Assembly: GCF_010667685.1 (NCBI RefSeq)
Contig: NZ_WHZW01000019.1
Coordinates: 1 to 64,000, forward strand
Length of the DNA: 64,000 nt
From: Bifidobacterium aerophilum
GTDB lineage: Bacteria; Actinomycetota; Actinomycetes; Actinomycetales; Bifidobacteriaceae
Direction: 5' to 3'
A program made the position numbers and the translations under genes. Below are positions 45,653 through 54,747 of this stretch, piece after piece (the first letter of the stretch is position 1; each line of letters begins with the position of its first letter). Under the pieces are notes generated by a model. The model did no database searches, was not told the origin of the DNA, and saw only the letters and a program-made list of their open reading frames with translations.

Positions 45653-46438
45653 ATGCGTAGTCTCAGGAATTGGCTCGCCCGCGTCGCGCCTCCCGCGGTC
45701 ACGATCGGAGTGCTGCTGATCGTCTGGGAGGCCTGCGTGCGGCTCGGCAAGGTGTCCGAACGCACGCTGGCCGCCCCGACGCAGATCGTCAAGGCGATCG
45801 CCGACAACTGGTCCGATCTCATGGAGGCCACGGCGATCACCACGTACGAGGGTCTGGCCGGCTTCGCCGTCGCGATCGTCGCCGGCATCGTGATCGGCAT
45901 CGGACTGTACCTGTCGAAGACGCTGCACCGCGCGGTCTTCCCGCTGCTCGTCTCCGCGCAGACGATCCCCCTGATCACGGTCGCCCCGCTGTTCATGATC
46001 TGGTTCGGTTTCGAACCGATCGGCAAGATCGTGATCGTCGCCGTGTTCGGCGTCTTCCCGATCGCCGTGCAGACCACCCGCGGACTGGCCGCCGTGCCGC
46101 AGTTCTATGAGGACGTGGCCCTGACCTGCGGCGCGACCCGCGCATGGGCCCTGTGGCATGTGAAGATGCGCGTGGCCGCCCGCCAGATCTTCGGCGGCGT
46201 GCGCATCTCGGCGGCCTACATCTTCGGCACGGCCGCCACCGCCGAATACCTCGGCGCGATGAACGGCCTCGGCATCTGGCTGCAGGCCGCGTTCAACTCG
46301 TTCCGTACACCGCTGATCTTCTCGGCCACCGTGGTCGTGATCGTTGAGACGGCCGTGCTGCTCGGCGTGATCACGCTGGTGGAACGGATCGCGCTCGGCG
46401 AGGACGATACCGTGGCAAGCGGTGCCGACGGCGACTGA
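45653..46438 (+). CDS. ABC transporter permease
   Basis: The 261-residue protein has six membrane segments and the permease EAA-type loop (EDVALTCGATRAWALWHVKMR region) that docks the ATPase. It belongs to the SsuC/ThiX-like group and pairs with the binding protein 10 bp upstream. A strong terminator follows, so no ATPase is co-transcribed and one must come from elsewhere. Confidence 0.9.
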   Translation: MRSLRNWLARVAPPAVTIGVLLIVWEACVRLGKVSERTLAAPTQIVKAIADNWSDLMEATAITTYEGLAGFAVAIVAGIVIGIGLYLSKTLHRAVFPLLVSAQTIPLITVAPLFMIWFGFEPIGKIVIVAVFGVFPIAVQTTRGLAAVPQFYEDVALTCGATRAWALWHVKMRVAARQIFGGVRISAAYIFGTAATAEYLGAMNGLGIWLQAAFNSFRTPLIFSATVVVIVETAVLLGVITLVERIALGEDDTVASGADGD

Positions 46439-46490
46439 CGATAGACGATAGACGATCGAAGGCCGCGGATTTTCACGTCCGCGGCCTTTT
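46437..46490 (+). terminator. Terminator of the ABC operon
   Basis: AAGGCCGCGGA / TCCGCGGCCTT at 46459-46488 enclose an 8-nt loop and are followed by TT and an A/T-rich stretch. A short GACGATA tandem repeat (three units) lies between the permease stop codon and the stem. Confidence 0.8.
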
Positions 46491-46601
46491 CGTATGTCAC
46501 GGCATGCGGCACACCGTCACGTAATAGACGAATCGCCGCGTGCCGTGCAATATCCGTGAGACAATGACGGTGACATCATTCGCCATACGAAGGGGTACCC
46601 A

Positions 46602-47909
46602 ATGAGCGATCAAGGATCAAACAACCCGTTCGGCACCGGCGACGGCACCAGCGGAGAGGGACCGCAGCAGCCGTCATACGGACAGCCGCAGTACGCGCAG
46701 CCATCGTACGGACAGCAGCCGGACTATCAGCAGCCCGCGCATTCCGGACAGCCTGAATATTCCGGACAGCCTGCGCAGTACGGACAACCGCAGTACGGAC
46801 AGTCGGACTATGGCCAACAGTACGGACAGCCGGAGTACGGACAGCAGCCGCAGTACGCACAACCGCAGCCCGATTACGGTCAGCAGTACGCGCAACCGCA
46901 ACCGCAATACGCACAACAGCAGAACGCGTACGCACCGCAACCCGACCCGTACGCGCAGCAGCAGACGGCGTATCCGCCGGCCGTCGGCCAGTATGCGGCG
47001 ACCGTACCGCTGGACAAGCCGTACTACGGATGCCCGTTCCCCGAGGCGTTCCTGCGCTTCTGGAAGAAGTACGCGAAATTCTCCGGCCGTGCGTCCCGCA
47101 GCGAGTTCTGGTGGTGGATTCTCGCCGCCACGATCATCGGCAACGTGCTCGATTTCGCCAATTCCGGCCTCGACGACCGCATCAGCCTGCTCGTCACGGT
47201 CTGGGATCTGGCGACCTTCATTCCCACGATCTCGCTGAGCATGCGCCGCCTGCACGACACGAACCGTCCGGGATGGCTGGTCGGCATCTTCTACGGCCTG
47301 ATGGCGGTCGGCGTCGTGGTGATGCTCTTCGGCGGCCTCGGCGCGGTCATGAGCGCGGTCGGACTGCATGGGGGCGATGCCGCTGGCGTCGGCGCCATGC
47401 TCGCCGGCGGCGGCATCGCGCTGGTCATCGGTGCGTTGCTGGTGGTCGTGCCGGGCATCGTGTACGTCGTGTACATGGCGTTGCCGTCCAAACCGGAAGG
47501 CGTGCGCTTCGACGACGATTACCGGCAGGCCGCGCTGCAGTCGCAGTACACGCAGCAGTACCAGCAGGATCCGTACGCACAGCAGTACCCGCAGTATCAG
47601 GAGGCGCCGCAGGCTTACCCGCAGGACCAGTACCAGCAGGGTCAGTACCAGCAGCCGACCGACGCGCAGTACGCGGGCCAGACCGATCCGTCCGCGCAGT
47701 ATCCGTCGCAGCAGTACACGTCCGTCCAGCAGTATCCGGCCGGACAGTACCCCGCCCAGGATCAGCAGTATCCGTCTCAGCAGTACCCGGACCCGACCCA
47801 GCAGTATCCGCAGGCACCGCAGGATTATCCGCAGCCGCAACAGGGCTATCCGCAGCAGTACCCGCAGGATCCGTCCCAACCGGGCACGCAGAACCCCGCG
47901 CAGCAGTGA
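46602..47909 (+). CDS. DUF805 membrane protein with Q/Y/P-rich tails
   Basis: The 435-residue protein has a central DUF805 membrane domain at about 145-300 (FWKKYAKFSGRASRSEFWWW marks its start), with four hydrophobic segments. It is flanked by a 135-residue N-terminal tail and a 130-residue C-terminal tail built from QPQYGQ- and QQYPQ-like units. The tails are low-complexity and prion-like. DUF805 proteins are of unknown function. The CPBP protease at 53070 has a similar tail. Confidence 0.8.
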   Translation: MSDQGSNNPFGTGDGTSGEGPQQPSYGQPQYAQPSYGQQPDYQQPAHSGQPEYSGQPAQYGQPQYGQSDYGQQYGQPEYGQQPQYAQPQPDYGQQYAQPQPQYAQQQNAYAPQPDPYAQQQTAYPPAVGQYAATVPLDKPYYGCPFPEAFLRFWKKYAKFSGRASRSEFWWWILAATIIGNVLDFANSGLDDRISLLVTVWDLATFIPTISLSMRRLHDTNRPGWLVGIFYGLMAVGVVVMLFGGLGAVMSAVGLHGGDAAGVGAMLAGGGIALVIGALLVVVPGIVYVVYMALPSKPEGVRFDDDYRQAALQSQYTQQYQQDPYAQQYPQYQEAPQAYPQDQYQQGQYQQPTDAQYAGQTDPSAQYPSQQYTSVQQYPAGQYPAQDQQYPSQQYPDPTQQYPQAPQDYPQPQQGYPQQYPQDPSQPGTQNPAQQ

Positions 47910-47948
47910 CGTCCGCATAACGCGGGCACCCGCGGCAGCATGAACGAT

Positions 47949-47996
47949 ACGAGGCCCGTTGGCCGATGATGGATGTCATCGGTCAACGGGCCTCGT
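47949..47996. terminator. Bidirectional terminator
   Basis: Two 21-nt arms with one mismatch (starting ACGAGGCCCGTTG) and a 6-nt loop lie between the convergent DUF805 gene and the gene at 48078. Confidence 0.8.
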
Positions 47997-48077
47997 CGTA
48001 CGTACCGGATCCGTCAAACAGCCGCCGAACGGCCGCCGACGCACATCGCGGCTGCCAATAGCCGTCGAACAGTTATC

Positions 48078-48989
48078 TCACAGTTCGACGGCCGGTTTGG
48101 ACGGATCGTCCTTGATATGCGCGAACTTGGCGGCGAGCGCCTCCTTGTTCTTGCGCTCGTCCTCCTCCTTGGCGCGGCGCTTGGCCTCGTCGGGATCCCA
48201 GGTCACGTCGTCGTAGTGGCGGTTCCATTCGGCGGCGGCGATCGGGGCGATCGTCGAAACGGTCGCGGACAACGTATCGTCCGCGTTTCGGCGCGCGTCG
48301 AGCAGCGTACGGTACTGTTCGTCGGTCAGGCACAGCCGAGGCACCGACAGCTGTTCGCGCAGTTCGTTGACGAACAGGATGACCGGCAGCGAGGCCGTCG
48401 CCAGATGGTCGGTGTCGGTCTCGGAGACGATGGCGAGCAGCCTGTCGCAGATCGTCAGCGCCTCGGCGAATCGTCGGGCGAGCGCGTCGGCGACCGCCGC
48501 GGCATCCGTCTCGCCGTCCGCGGTACCGGTCGTGCCGGCCTCGCTTTCCGCCAGCACTGTCTCGATCGCCGGCATCGCGCCGTCCAGCGCGGCGACGGTC
48601 GCTTCCGGCCAGTCGACACCCATCGCGGACGCCGCCTCGAACAGCACGGCAGGATCGTGCGCGTCACGGTATCCGACCATCGTGTCGTACGCGTCGTTCG
48701 CGGCAAGCAGCACGTCGACGATCTCCTGCGGGCGGCCGGGGATCTCGTCCGCGCCCTCGTAGACGAACTCGGCGTCGGGCACGGTGACGTCCTCGCCGGT
48801 GACGACGCGCGCGATCATGCGGGTGAGCCGCACCTGCAGGTTCTCCGCGTATTTCGCGTCGTTGTCCATCTGCTTGGCGTCGGTCAGAGGCCACAGCGAA
48901 ACCAGTCGCGCCCCGGCCCCGGCCGCCTCGCGCACGGCCGGCAGGGCGGCCACGCGCGCGACCTTAGCGGAATCAAGAGAAAAAGTCAT
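48078..48989 (-). CDS. Conserved hypothetical acidic protein
   Basis: The 303-residue protein is mostly helical and acidic, with no signal peptide or membrane segment. A charged helix near the C-terminus (DEAKRRAKEEDERKNKEAL) could form a coiled coil. I do not recognise a domain. The ATG at 48989 has AAAGGAG eight bases upstream, good evidence that it is a real gene. Confidence 0.7.
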   Translation of the reverse strand: MTFSLDSAKVARVAALPAVREAAGAGARLVSLWPLTDAKQMDNDAKYAENLQVRLTRMIARVVTGEDVTVPDAEFVYEGADEIPGRPQEIVDVLLAANDAYDTMVGYRDAHDPAVLFEAASAMGVDWPEATVAALDGAMPAIETVLAESEAGTTGTADGETDAAAVADALARRFAEALTICDRLLAIVSETDTDHLATASLPVILFVNELREQLSVPRLCLTDEQYRTLLDARRNADDTLSATVSTIAPIAAAEWNRHYDDVTWDPDEAKRRAKEEDERKNKEALAAKFAHIKDDPSKPAVEL

Positions 48990-49035
48990 GTTCGCTCCTT
49001 TGCATATGAACCGCGTCGTGCCGAACGCAACGGGT

Positions 49036-49087
49036 AGCACCCCACCCGTCCGGCTCCGTCGGCCACCCTCCCCTGCCAGGGGAGGGA
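49036..49087. repeat. Dispersed palindromic repeat, family 1 (variant copy)
   Basis: CACCCCACCCGTCCGGCTCC then a second stem CCCTCCCCT-GCC-AGGGGAGGG. It is the same subtype as the copies at 58326 and 58440 and lies in the 156-bp gap between two minus-strand genes. Confidence 0.65.
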
Positions 49088-49145
49088 ACGCGTCTGCCCC
49101 TCGTTAGGGAGCATCACGCGGCGGTCACCGTTCACCATTGTCACG

Positions 49146-49805
49146 CTACTGCACGTCGGCGGCGGGGTCGACGTACGTGATTGACATCACATCGCCGCTC
49201 TCGCAGTCGTACGTGACGGACGTGACGGACGCGAGCGCGGTGTGCCGCAGGAACATCCAGTGTTCGGGATGTCCGGTTTCGAGCAGGTGACGGTACGACC
49301 AGATCGGCGATTCGTGGCTGACGACGACGATCTGCTCGCCGGGATGCTGCGCGACCTTCTCGCGGGCGAACGCGCTCATGCGTTCGGCGATCGAACGGTA
49401 CGACTCGCCCCAGCTCGGCCGGTACAGGTTGAGCACGAGCTTCCAGTTGCCGTTCTTCCACAGCGCGCCTTCGCCGTGGCCGATGCGCAGGCCGCGGAAC
49501 TCGTTGCCCGCCTCGATGACGCGCGGGTCGGTGACGAGCGCGAGCGGTTCCTGCCCGCGTTCGGCGCGGACCGGGTTGAGCGCGTCGATGATGGCGCCGG
49601 CGGTTTCCTGCGTGCGTTCGAGCGGCGACGAGTAGACGGCGGCGATGGTGTTGGTCTGCGGGTTGGCGGCGAGGTAGGCGCCGGTCGCCCGGGCCATGCG
49701 CATGCCGCGGTCGGACAGGTGGAATCCGGGCAGCCGTTCGTACAGCAGATGGCCGGGATTGTAGACCTTGCCGTGACGGACGAAATGGATGGTGGTCGCT
49801 GTCAT
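49146..49805 (-). CDS. Histidine phosphatase (phosphoglycerate mutase-like)
   Basis: The 219-residue protein has the RHG motif (HFVRHGKV) with the catalytic His, a conserved second Arg in SSPLERTQETA, and a second His in VVVSHESPI. This is the histidine phosphatase superfamily. It lacks features that would mark it as a glycolytic mutase, so it is more likely a phosphatase of unknown substrate. GAAGGAGCCGG precedes the ATG. Confidence 0.88.
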   Translation of the reverse strand: MTATTIHFVRHGKVYNPGHLLYERLPGFHLSDRGMRMARATGAYLAANPQTNTIAAVYSSPLERTQETAGAIIDALNPVRAERGQEPLALVTDPRVIEAGNEFRGLRIGHGEGALWKNGNWKLVLNLYRPSWGESYRSIAERMSAFAREKVAQHPGEQIVVVSHESPIWSYRHLLETGHPEHWMFLRHTALASVTSVTYDCESGDVMSITYVDPAADVQ

Positions 49806-49850
49806 GTCCGGCTCCTTCGTGCGGTGGACGGGACTCGTGTTCTCCATCAA

Positions 49851-50173
49851 TTATTCAACACGGATGATCCGGCGCACCGCGTGTCGCGGCGGGCGAACTT
49901 CTAGAGTATCCATGACTGCACAAGTGAAGAGCAACGCATGCATTCGCACGGCTGACCCAAGGCACGGCAACATGACGCAGTGACCTGCCGCTGGGGAGTA
50001 ACGGGACAGCCGGTTTCCTTCAAGCTACCAAGTGGTAATCAACGCTGCGCCGAGGATGCGCGCGAACGTCAAACCATCGACCAGCCAAACGATCAAACCA
50101 ACGAACGACCGTCCGCCGCGACGCAAAACGGCGACCGGCCCCAATATCCAACCGTGAGCGGAAAGGAGCGGCT
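49851..50173. promoter_or_regulatory. Upstream region of the MFS gene
   Basis: This 323-bp gap shows no gene. TACCA-AG-TGGTA at 50026-50037 is a short symmetrical site of the GntR kind, about 135 bp before the MFS start codon. Confidence 0.35.
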
Positions 50174-51598
50174 ATGGCAAACCAGGTAGTGGGCGCAATC
50201 AAGGACATCAACCATAAACTCTTCGGCGGGTATGCGGAACTGCTGAGCATACCCCACACCGCGCGGTTCGCGGTCGGATCGGTCATCGCGTGCATGCCGT
50301 TCCCGATGGTCGGCATGACAATCACGATCTCCGTGCAGCAGTACTACGGCAACTATTCGCTGGCCGGTGCGCTCACGGCCGTGCAGGCGATCGCGCTGGC
50401 GATCTTCTCCCCCGTGCTCGGCAAGCTGGTCGACAAGTTCGGCCAGCGGCAGGTGTCGATCCCGACGATCATCGTGTGGATGATCGCGGCGACCTCGCTG
50501 GTGACATGCATCACCGCGCGCGTGCCGTCGTGGATCCTGTTCTGCATCGTGCCGTTCATGGCCGCGATCCCGCCGTGGGGCGCGATGAGCCGCCAGCGCT
50601 GGACGACGCTGCTCAAGGGCGACCGCGAACGCACGAACCGCGCGTTGAGCCTGTCGAGCGTGTTCGACGAGGCCATGTGGGTGATCGGCAATCCGCTCGC
50701 CTCGACGCTGGCCGTGATCTCCGGCCTGCTCGCGTTCTCCGTGACCGGCATGTGCGTGGTCGTGGGCGCGCTGATGTTTCTGACGGAACTGACGACCGAG
50801 CCGAAGTCGCAGACCGTGCTCGCACGCGAGGCGGGCATGACACGCAAGCAGTACCGCGAACGCGAGGCGGCGCGGGCGAAGGCCCTGCAGGCCGAGGCCG
50901 CCGTGGAACGCGCGCGATGCCAGGCCATCGATGAGGGGCTGGACGAAGCCGGCGTGCGCGCGGCAGTCGAACGGGCGCAGGCCGACGCCCTGGCCGGACA
51001 CAAGGAGTCGATCTGGGGTCCGGGCCTGATCGCCATGTGCGTGACGTGGTTCGGACTGGGCGCGTTCCAGTCGGCGGCCGGCATTTCGATCGTCGCGTTC
51101 GCCACCGAGTCGAACATGAAGCAGTACACCGGTTTCGTGTTCGCGTGCTTCTCGATCAGCTCGCTGGTGGGCGCGCTCGTGTACGGCGCGAAGAACTGGA
51201 CGATCCCGCTGTGGAAGCGTTTCTACTTCTGCCTGCTCGTGGTGAATCTCGGCATCGGATGCTTCCTGTTCGCGCGGCACCTGTGGGTGATCATGATCAT
51301 CTACCTGCTGGTGGGCGTGTGCCAAGCGCCTACATGGGTGAACGGCAACCAGCTCATGCTGCATCTGGTGCCGCCGACGCGGTTCACCGAAGGCATGGCG
51401 TGGATGGGCGCGATGAATTCGATCGGCGGTTCGCTGGGTTCGGCGATCGCCGGCCAGTTCATCGACCGAATGGGCTCGCACGGCGGATTCCTGGTGGTGA
51501 CCGTGCTGGCATTGGCGTCGCTGGCGATCGCGTTCGTGGGCTTCAAGCAAATCAAGTCGAGCACGGAGACGCCGACGCTGACGACCGTGAGCGTGTGA
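50174..51598 (+). CDS. MFS transporter
   Basis: The 474-residue protein has twelve membrane segments of the major facilitator type, with the loop 2-3 signature GKLVDKFGQRQVS. Between segments 6 and 7 lies a long charged cytoplasmic loop of about 70 residues rich in Ala, Arg and Glu (REREAARAKALQAEAAVE), likely helical. The substrate cannot be told from sequence. GAAAGGAG lies 6 bp before the ATG. Confidence 0.87.
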   Translation: MANQVVGAIKDINHKLFGGYAELLSIPHTARFAVGSVIACMPFPMVGMTITISVQQYYGNYSLAGALTAVQAIALAIFSPVLGKLVDKFGQRQVSIPTIIVWMIAATSLVTCITARVPSWILFCIVPFMAAIPPWGAMSRQRWTTLLKGDRERTNRALSLSSVFDEAMWVIGNPLASTLAVISGLLAFSVTGMCVVVGALMFLTELTTEPKSQTVLAREAGMTRKQYREREAARAKALQAEAAVERARCQAIDEGLDEAGVRAAVERAQADALAGHKESIWGPGLIAMCVTWFGLGAFQSAAGISIVAFATESNMKQYTGFVFACFSISSLVGALVYGAKNWTIPLWKRFYFCLLVVNLGIGCFLFARHLWVIMIIYLLVGVCQAPTWVNGNQLMLHLVPPTRFTEGMAWMGAMNSIGGSLGSAIAGQFIDRMGSHGGFLVVTVLALASLAIAFVGFKQIKSSTETPTLTTVSV

Positions 51599-51635
51599 GC
51601 GGGGCAGGACCGGGGCCGGACCGTCGTTCGAAACA

Positions 51636-51686
51636 TTTCTAGGGTGCTCTCGCCACAGGGCCATTGGACGAGAACACCCTAGGAAA
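51636..51686. terminator. Terminator between the MFS gene and the pyrD-like gene
   Basis: TTTCTAGGGTGCTCTCG (51636-51652) pairs with CGAGAACACCCTAGGAAA (51669-51686) with one bulge and a 16-nt loop, between convergent genes. Confidence 0.65.
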
Positions 51687-51726
51687 CGAACGGAAAAGGG
51701 ACGGGGACCGGACGATCCCGCGAGGC

Positions 51727-52989
51727 TTAGCGGGCGGCCTTGATCTTGCGGGCGAGATCGGCGTCCCACATCGCGCCGGTGGCGCTCATCACCGCATCGG
51801 CACCGGCCGCGCGGTACGCGGCGTAATCCTCGGGAGAGACCACGCCGCCCAGGCCGATGATCGTGTAGTCCAGTCCGAGCTTCTCGCGGATCACGGCCAG
51901 ACGCGCCACCATGTCGAGGCCGGCGTGGCGGATCGCACGGCCGCACACGCCGCTGCGGTCGCGGCCGGCGCCCGGCAGCGCCTGCTGACCGGCGGCGTCA
52001 ACCAGTCGCGCGGAAATCGTGTTGATCGCGGAGAACGCCTGCACCGAACCGCGCGCGGCCGTCTCGCGCACCATGAACTCAAGCGCGGAATCATCGACGA
52101 TGCGACGCTCCGGTCCCCAGCCACCGGTCACTTCGGTCGGCGGAATGTACGCGAGCTTGATCGCGAGCGCACGGTCGCCGATCTCGTTCTTCACAGCCTC
52201 GGTGATGCGGCCGACCAGCGCCGGATCATGGCACAGCAGACGGTTGTGGCCCTCGTTCGGACAGCTGGTGTTCATGACCATGAGGTCGGCGCCGGTTTCG
52301 GTGACGAGCCGCGCGGTGGCGACGTGGTCGGCGATGTAGTCCTCGGTAGTCATGCCTTCCGTGCGCGAGCCCTGGAAGCTCGGAATGAGCAACTGGCCGG
52401 GGCCGGCGGCCTCGATGGCGCGCTTCATGTCGGGCTGCCATTCGTCCGGGTCGCGCGAGGGCACGCCGAACGAGTTGGAGATGGAGATCGGCTGCTCGTA
52501 GCGGGTATCGGCGAGCACGCCCTCGTCGAGTTCGGCGCTGCCCGGGGTGAGCGAGCCGTCGGCGGCCTTCGGGTGCACGGCGAGCACGTTCGGGAACGGG
52601 TTGCAGCCCCACGCACGCGAGCGCACGGTCTTGTAGGTGGCGAGGTCGAAGCCCATGCGGAACGCGGCCGTGGTGAAGCGCGAGTTGAGCAGCGGGCCGG
52701 CCGGGATGCCGAACGGCAGGTTCACCCGATGGCCGAGGAAATCGGCGGTGCCGGCGTCGGAGTGCTCAGGCACCCCCTCAGTCGGCTGCGCCGACAGCTC
52801 CCCCTCACGGGGGGAGCAAGAACATTCGGATTCCTTCCCCTGCTCCCCCTGACAGGGGGAGCTGTCGGCGCAGCCGGCTGAGGGGGTCGTCCCGCCCGCC
52901 AGCGCCGCGGCGAACGCGCCGAACGGGCCTTTCGCGTAGTTGTCGTCGTAGCTCAGGTTGACATCGTAGAACGGTTCGAAATCACTCAT
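51727..52989 (-). CDS. Dihydroorotate dehydrogenase-like protein with repeat-encoded insertion
   Basis: The 420-residue protein has the FMN-barrel of dihydroorotate dehydrogenase: FGIPAGPLLNSRF, Cys243 in NTSCPNEG (the class 1 catalytic-base position) and IGLGGVVSPEDYAAYRAAGADAVM. It would oxidise dihydroorotate in pyrimidine synthesis, although a paralogue with another substrate is possible. At about residues 34-74, before the barrel, lies a stretch rich in Cys, Ser and Glu that is encoded by two head-to-head copies of the family 1 repeat (52771-52888). Without it the N-terminus would read straight from AAALAGG to SDAGTADFLGHRV. No stop codon interrupts the frame. Confidence 0.85.
   Translation of the reverse strand: MSDFEPFYDVNLSYDDNYAKGPFGAFAAALAGGTTPSAGCADSSPCQGEQGKESECSCSPREGELSAQPTEGVPEHSDAGTADFLGHRVNLPFGIPAGPLLNSRFTTAAFRMGFDLATYKTVRSRAWGCNPFPNVLAVHPKAADGSLTPGSAELDEGVLADTRYEQPISISNSFGVPSRDPDEWQPDMKRAIEAAGPGQLLIPSFQGSRTEGMTTEDYIADHVATARLVTETGADLMVMNTSCPNEGHNRLLCHDPALVGRITEAVKNEIGDRALAIKLAYIPPTEVTGGWGPERRIVDDSALEFMVRETAARGSVQAFSAINTISARLVDAAGQQALPGAGRDRSGVCGRAIRHAGLDMVARLAVIREKLGLDYTIIGLGGVVSPEDYAAYRAAGADAVMSATGAMWDADLARKIKAAR
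52771..52888. repeat. Head-to-head pair of family 1 repeats inside a gene
   Basis: The first copy (52771-52819) reads CACCCCCTCAGTCGGCTGCG and so on to GGGGGGAGCAAG. The second (52839-52888) is nearly its reverse complement. The two make an inverted repeat of about 48 bp arms with a 19-bp spacer. In the gene frame they encode GCADSSPCQGEQ and REGELSAQPTEGV. Confidence 0.9.
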
Positions 52990-53069
52990 GGTTCTCCCAA
53001 CGGTCACGGTGGTAATCGGTGCGGTACTTCCACTGTAGGGCACGCCGGCAACGCACGCGCCGCGCCGGC

Positions 53070-54719
53070 TCACCCGTTCGCGGAGATCATCGCCGTCACG
53101 AACGACAGCAGCGCGTATCCGCCGTTGAGGATCACGAACGTGAGGAACAGTCCGGACGTCCAACCCCAGTACGTGCCGGGCATGCTGCGGTTCGCCAGCC
53201 GGTACTGCTTGAGACCCCAGCCGTATTTGACGAGCACGGCGATGAGTGCGCCGATGCCGATCACCAGCAGGCATACCGCGTAGATCATGTTGCCGGTCTC
53301 GCCGAATCCGGCGGCGAATTCGCCGAGTACGCCGCTGAGGACGGCGTTGTTGAAGATGTGCAGCGCAATCGACCAGATCAGCGAGTATTCCATCGCGACG
53401 AACGCGAACACGAGACCGCATCCGAACGCGAACAGGCCCTGCACCACGTCGTCGTGAAACAGCGCGAACATGAGCGACGACGTGAGGATCGCGAAGTTCT
53501 TGCCGAGCGGTTTGAGTTCCTTCATGAGCACGCCGCGGAACACGACCTCCTCCACGATCGGCCCGAAAAGTCCGATGTACAGCCACATGCTGATCGTGAC
53601 GGCCGATTCGTCGATGCTTTCCGACGTGGGAGAGACGAGCGACAGCCCGATCGCGGAGAACGCGAGCTGCAACAGGATCGACAGTCCCTGCACGCCGAGG
53701 ATCAGCGCGACGAACACGGCGAACCATGCGGGACGCATCGGCGCGTGCGGCTCGCGCGGATCGCCGAGCCAGAACGCGCGAGTGAGGATCACCCGATGCC
53801 GCATGAGCAGCATGAACAGGAATCCGACCGCCACCGAGACGAGACTCAGCACGCCCATCCATTGCACGGTCTGCTGGGCGACATCCTGCATGGTCTGGTC
53901 GAACGTCGAACCGGACATGTGGCCCGCGCCGGAGCGGCCCAGTCCCATGACGAGTCCGAGCACAAGTCCGCACACGAAGCTGGCGCCGGTGAACACGCCC
54001 TGATAGGCGAGCGTGAGTCCGGCGGGACGGCCGACCGCCTTGCGCAGGGCGCGGCGGCGCGCGACGACCGGATCGACCGGACGGGCGGCGTACTGCGGAT
54101 ACGGCTGATACGGCTGATACGGCTGGTATGGCTGATACTGCTGATACGGATACGCCGTTTGCGGATACTGCGGCGGATACGGGTAGGGATTGGGCTGGTA
54201 CGGCTGGGACTGAGGCTGCTGGTACGGCGCGGTCTGGCCGGGATACTGGTTCGCGTACTGTCCGGACGGCGGGTATTGGCCTGCAGGCTGCGTGGCTTGA
54301 CCGGGCTGCGGCTGATACTGACCGGCCGGCTGATACCGGGCTTCCGGATGACCGTACTGACCGGGCTGCGGTTGACCATACCGATACGGCTGAGACTGGT
54401 ACGGCTGGGCCGGCTGGCCGTACGGATACGGCGGCTGGGACTGCGGCTGAGGCGGATAGCCGGGATACACGCCCTGCGGCAGTGGTTGCGGCGGCGTGTA
54501 AGGCTGCGCGGACGGCCGGGACGGCTGAGACTGCGAAGACGGTCCGGACTCGGACTGCGGAGATAATTCTGACTCGGTGTGCGCGGACTGTGCAGATGGC
54601 GTTGACGGTTCGACGGACGACGAGGAAGACTGCTGCGTCTGCGGGTCGACGGCCGGCCGCTGCGGCCAGGAGTCCGGCGACGGCGCGTCCGATGACGGCT
54701 GAGGTTCATTGGTGCTCAT
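53070..54719 (-). CDS. CPBP-family intramembrane metalloprotease with disordered N-tail
   Basis: The 549-residue protein has a C-terminal CPBP (Abi/CAAX) membrane domain with the three metal/catalytic motifs EEVVFRG, FALFHDD and HIFNN. Roughly the first 215 residues are Pro/Gln/Tyr/Ser-rich and include a tandem run of YQPYQP units. The tail resembles those of the DUF805 protein at 46602. Substrate and role are unknown; relatives process prenylated proteins or bacteriocin-like peptides. Confidence 0.87.
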   Translation of the reverse strand: MSTNEPQPSSDAPSPDSWPQRPAVDPQTQQSSSSSVEPSTPSAQSAHTESELSPQSESGPSSQSQPSRPSAQPYTPPQPLPQGVYPGYPPQPQSQPPYPYGQPAQPYQSQPYRYGQPQPGQYGHPEARYQPAGQYQPQPGQATQPAGQYPPSGQYANQYPGQTAPYQQPQSQPYQPNPYPYPPQYPQTAYPYQQYQPYQPYQPYQPYPQYAARPVDPVVARRRALRKAVGRPAGLTLAYQGVFTGASFVCGLVLGLVMGLGRSGAGHMSGSTFDQTMQDVAQQTVQWMGVLSLVSVAVGFLFMLLMRHRVILTRAFWLGDPREPHAPMRPAWFAVFVALILGVQGLSILLQLAFSAIGLSLVSPTSESIDESAVTISMWLYIGLFGPIVEEVVFRGVLMKELKPLGKNFAILTSSLMFALFHDDVVQGLFAFGCGLVFAFVAMEYSLIWSIALHIFNNAVLSGVLGEFAAGFGETGNMIYAVCLLVIGIGALIAVLVKYGWGLKQYRLANRSMPGTYWGWTSGLFLTFVILNGGYALLSFVTAMISANG

Positions 54720-54747
54720 GGAACGTAAGGCTAATCGCCTTTGCTGA

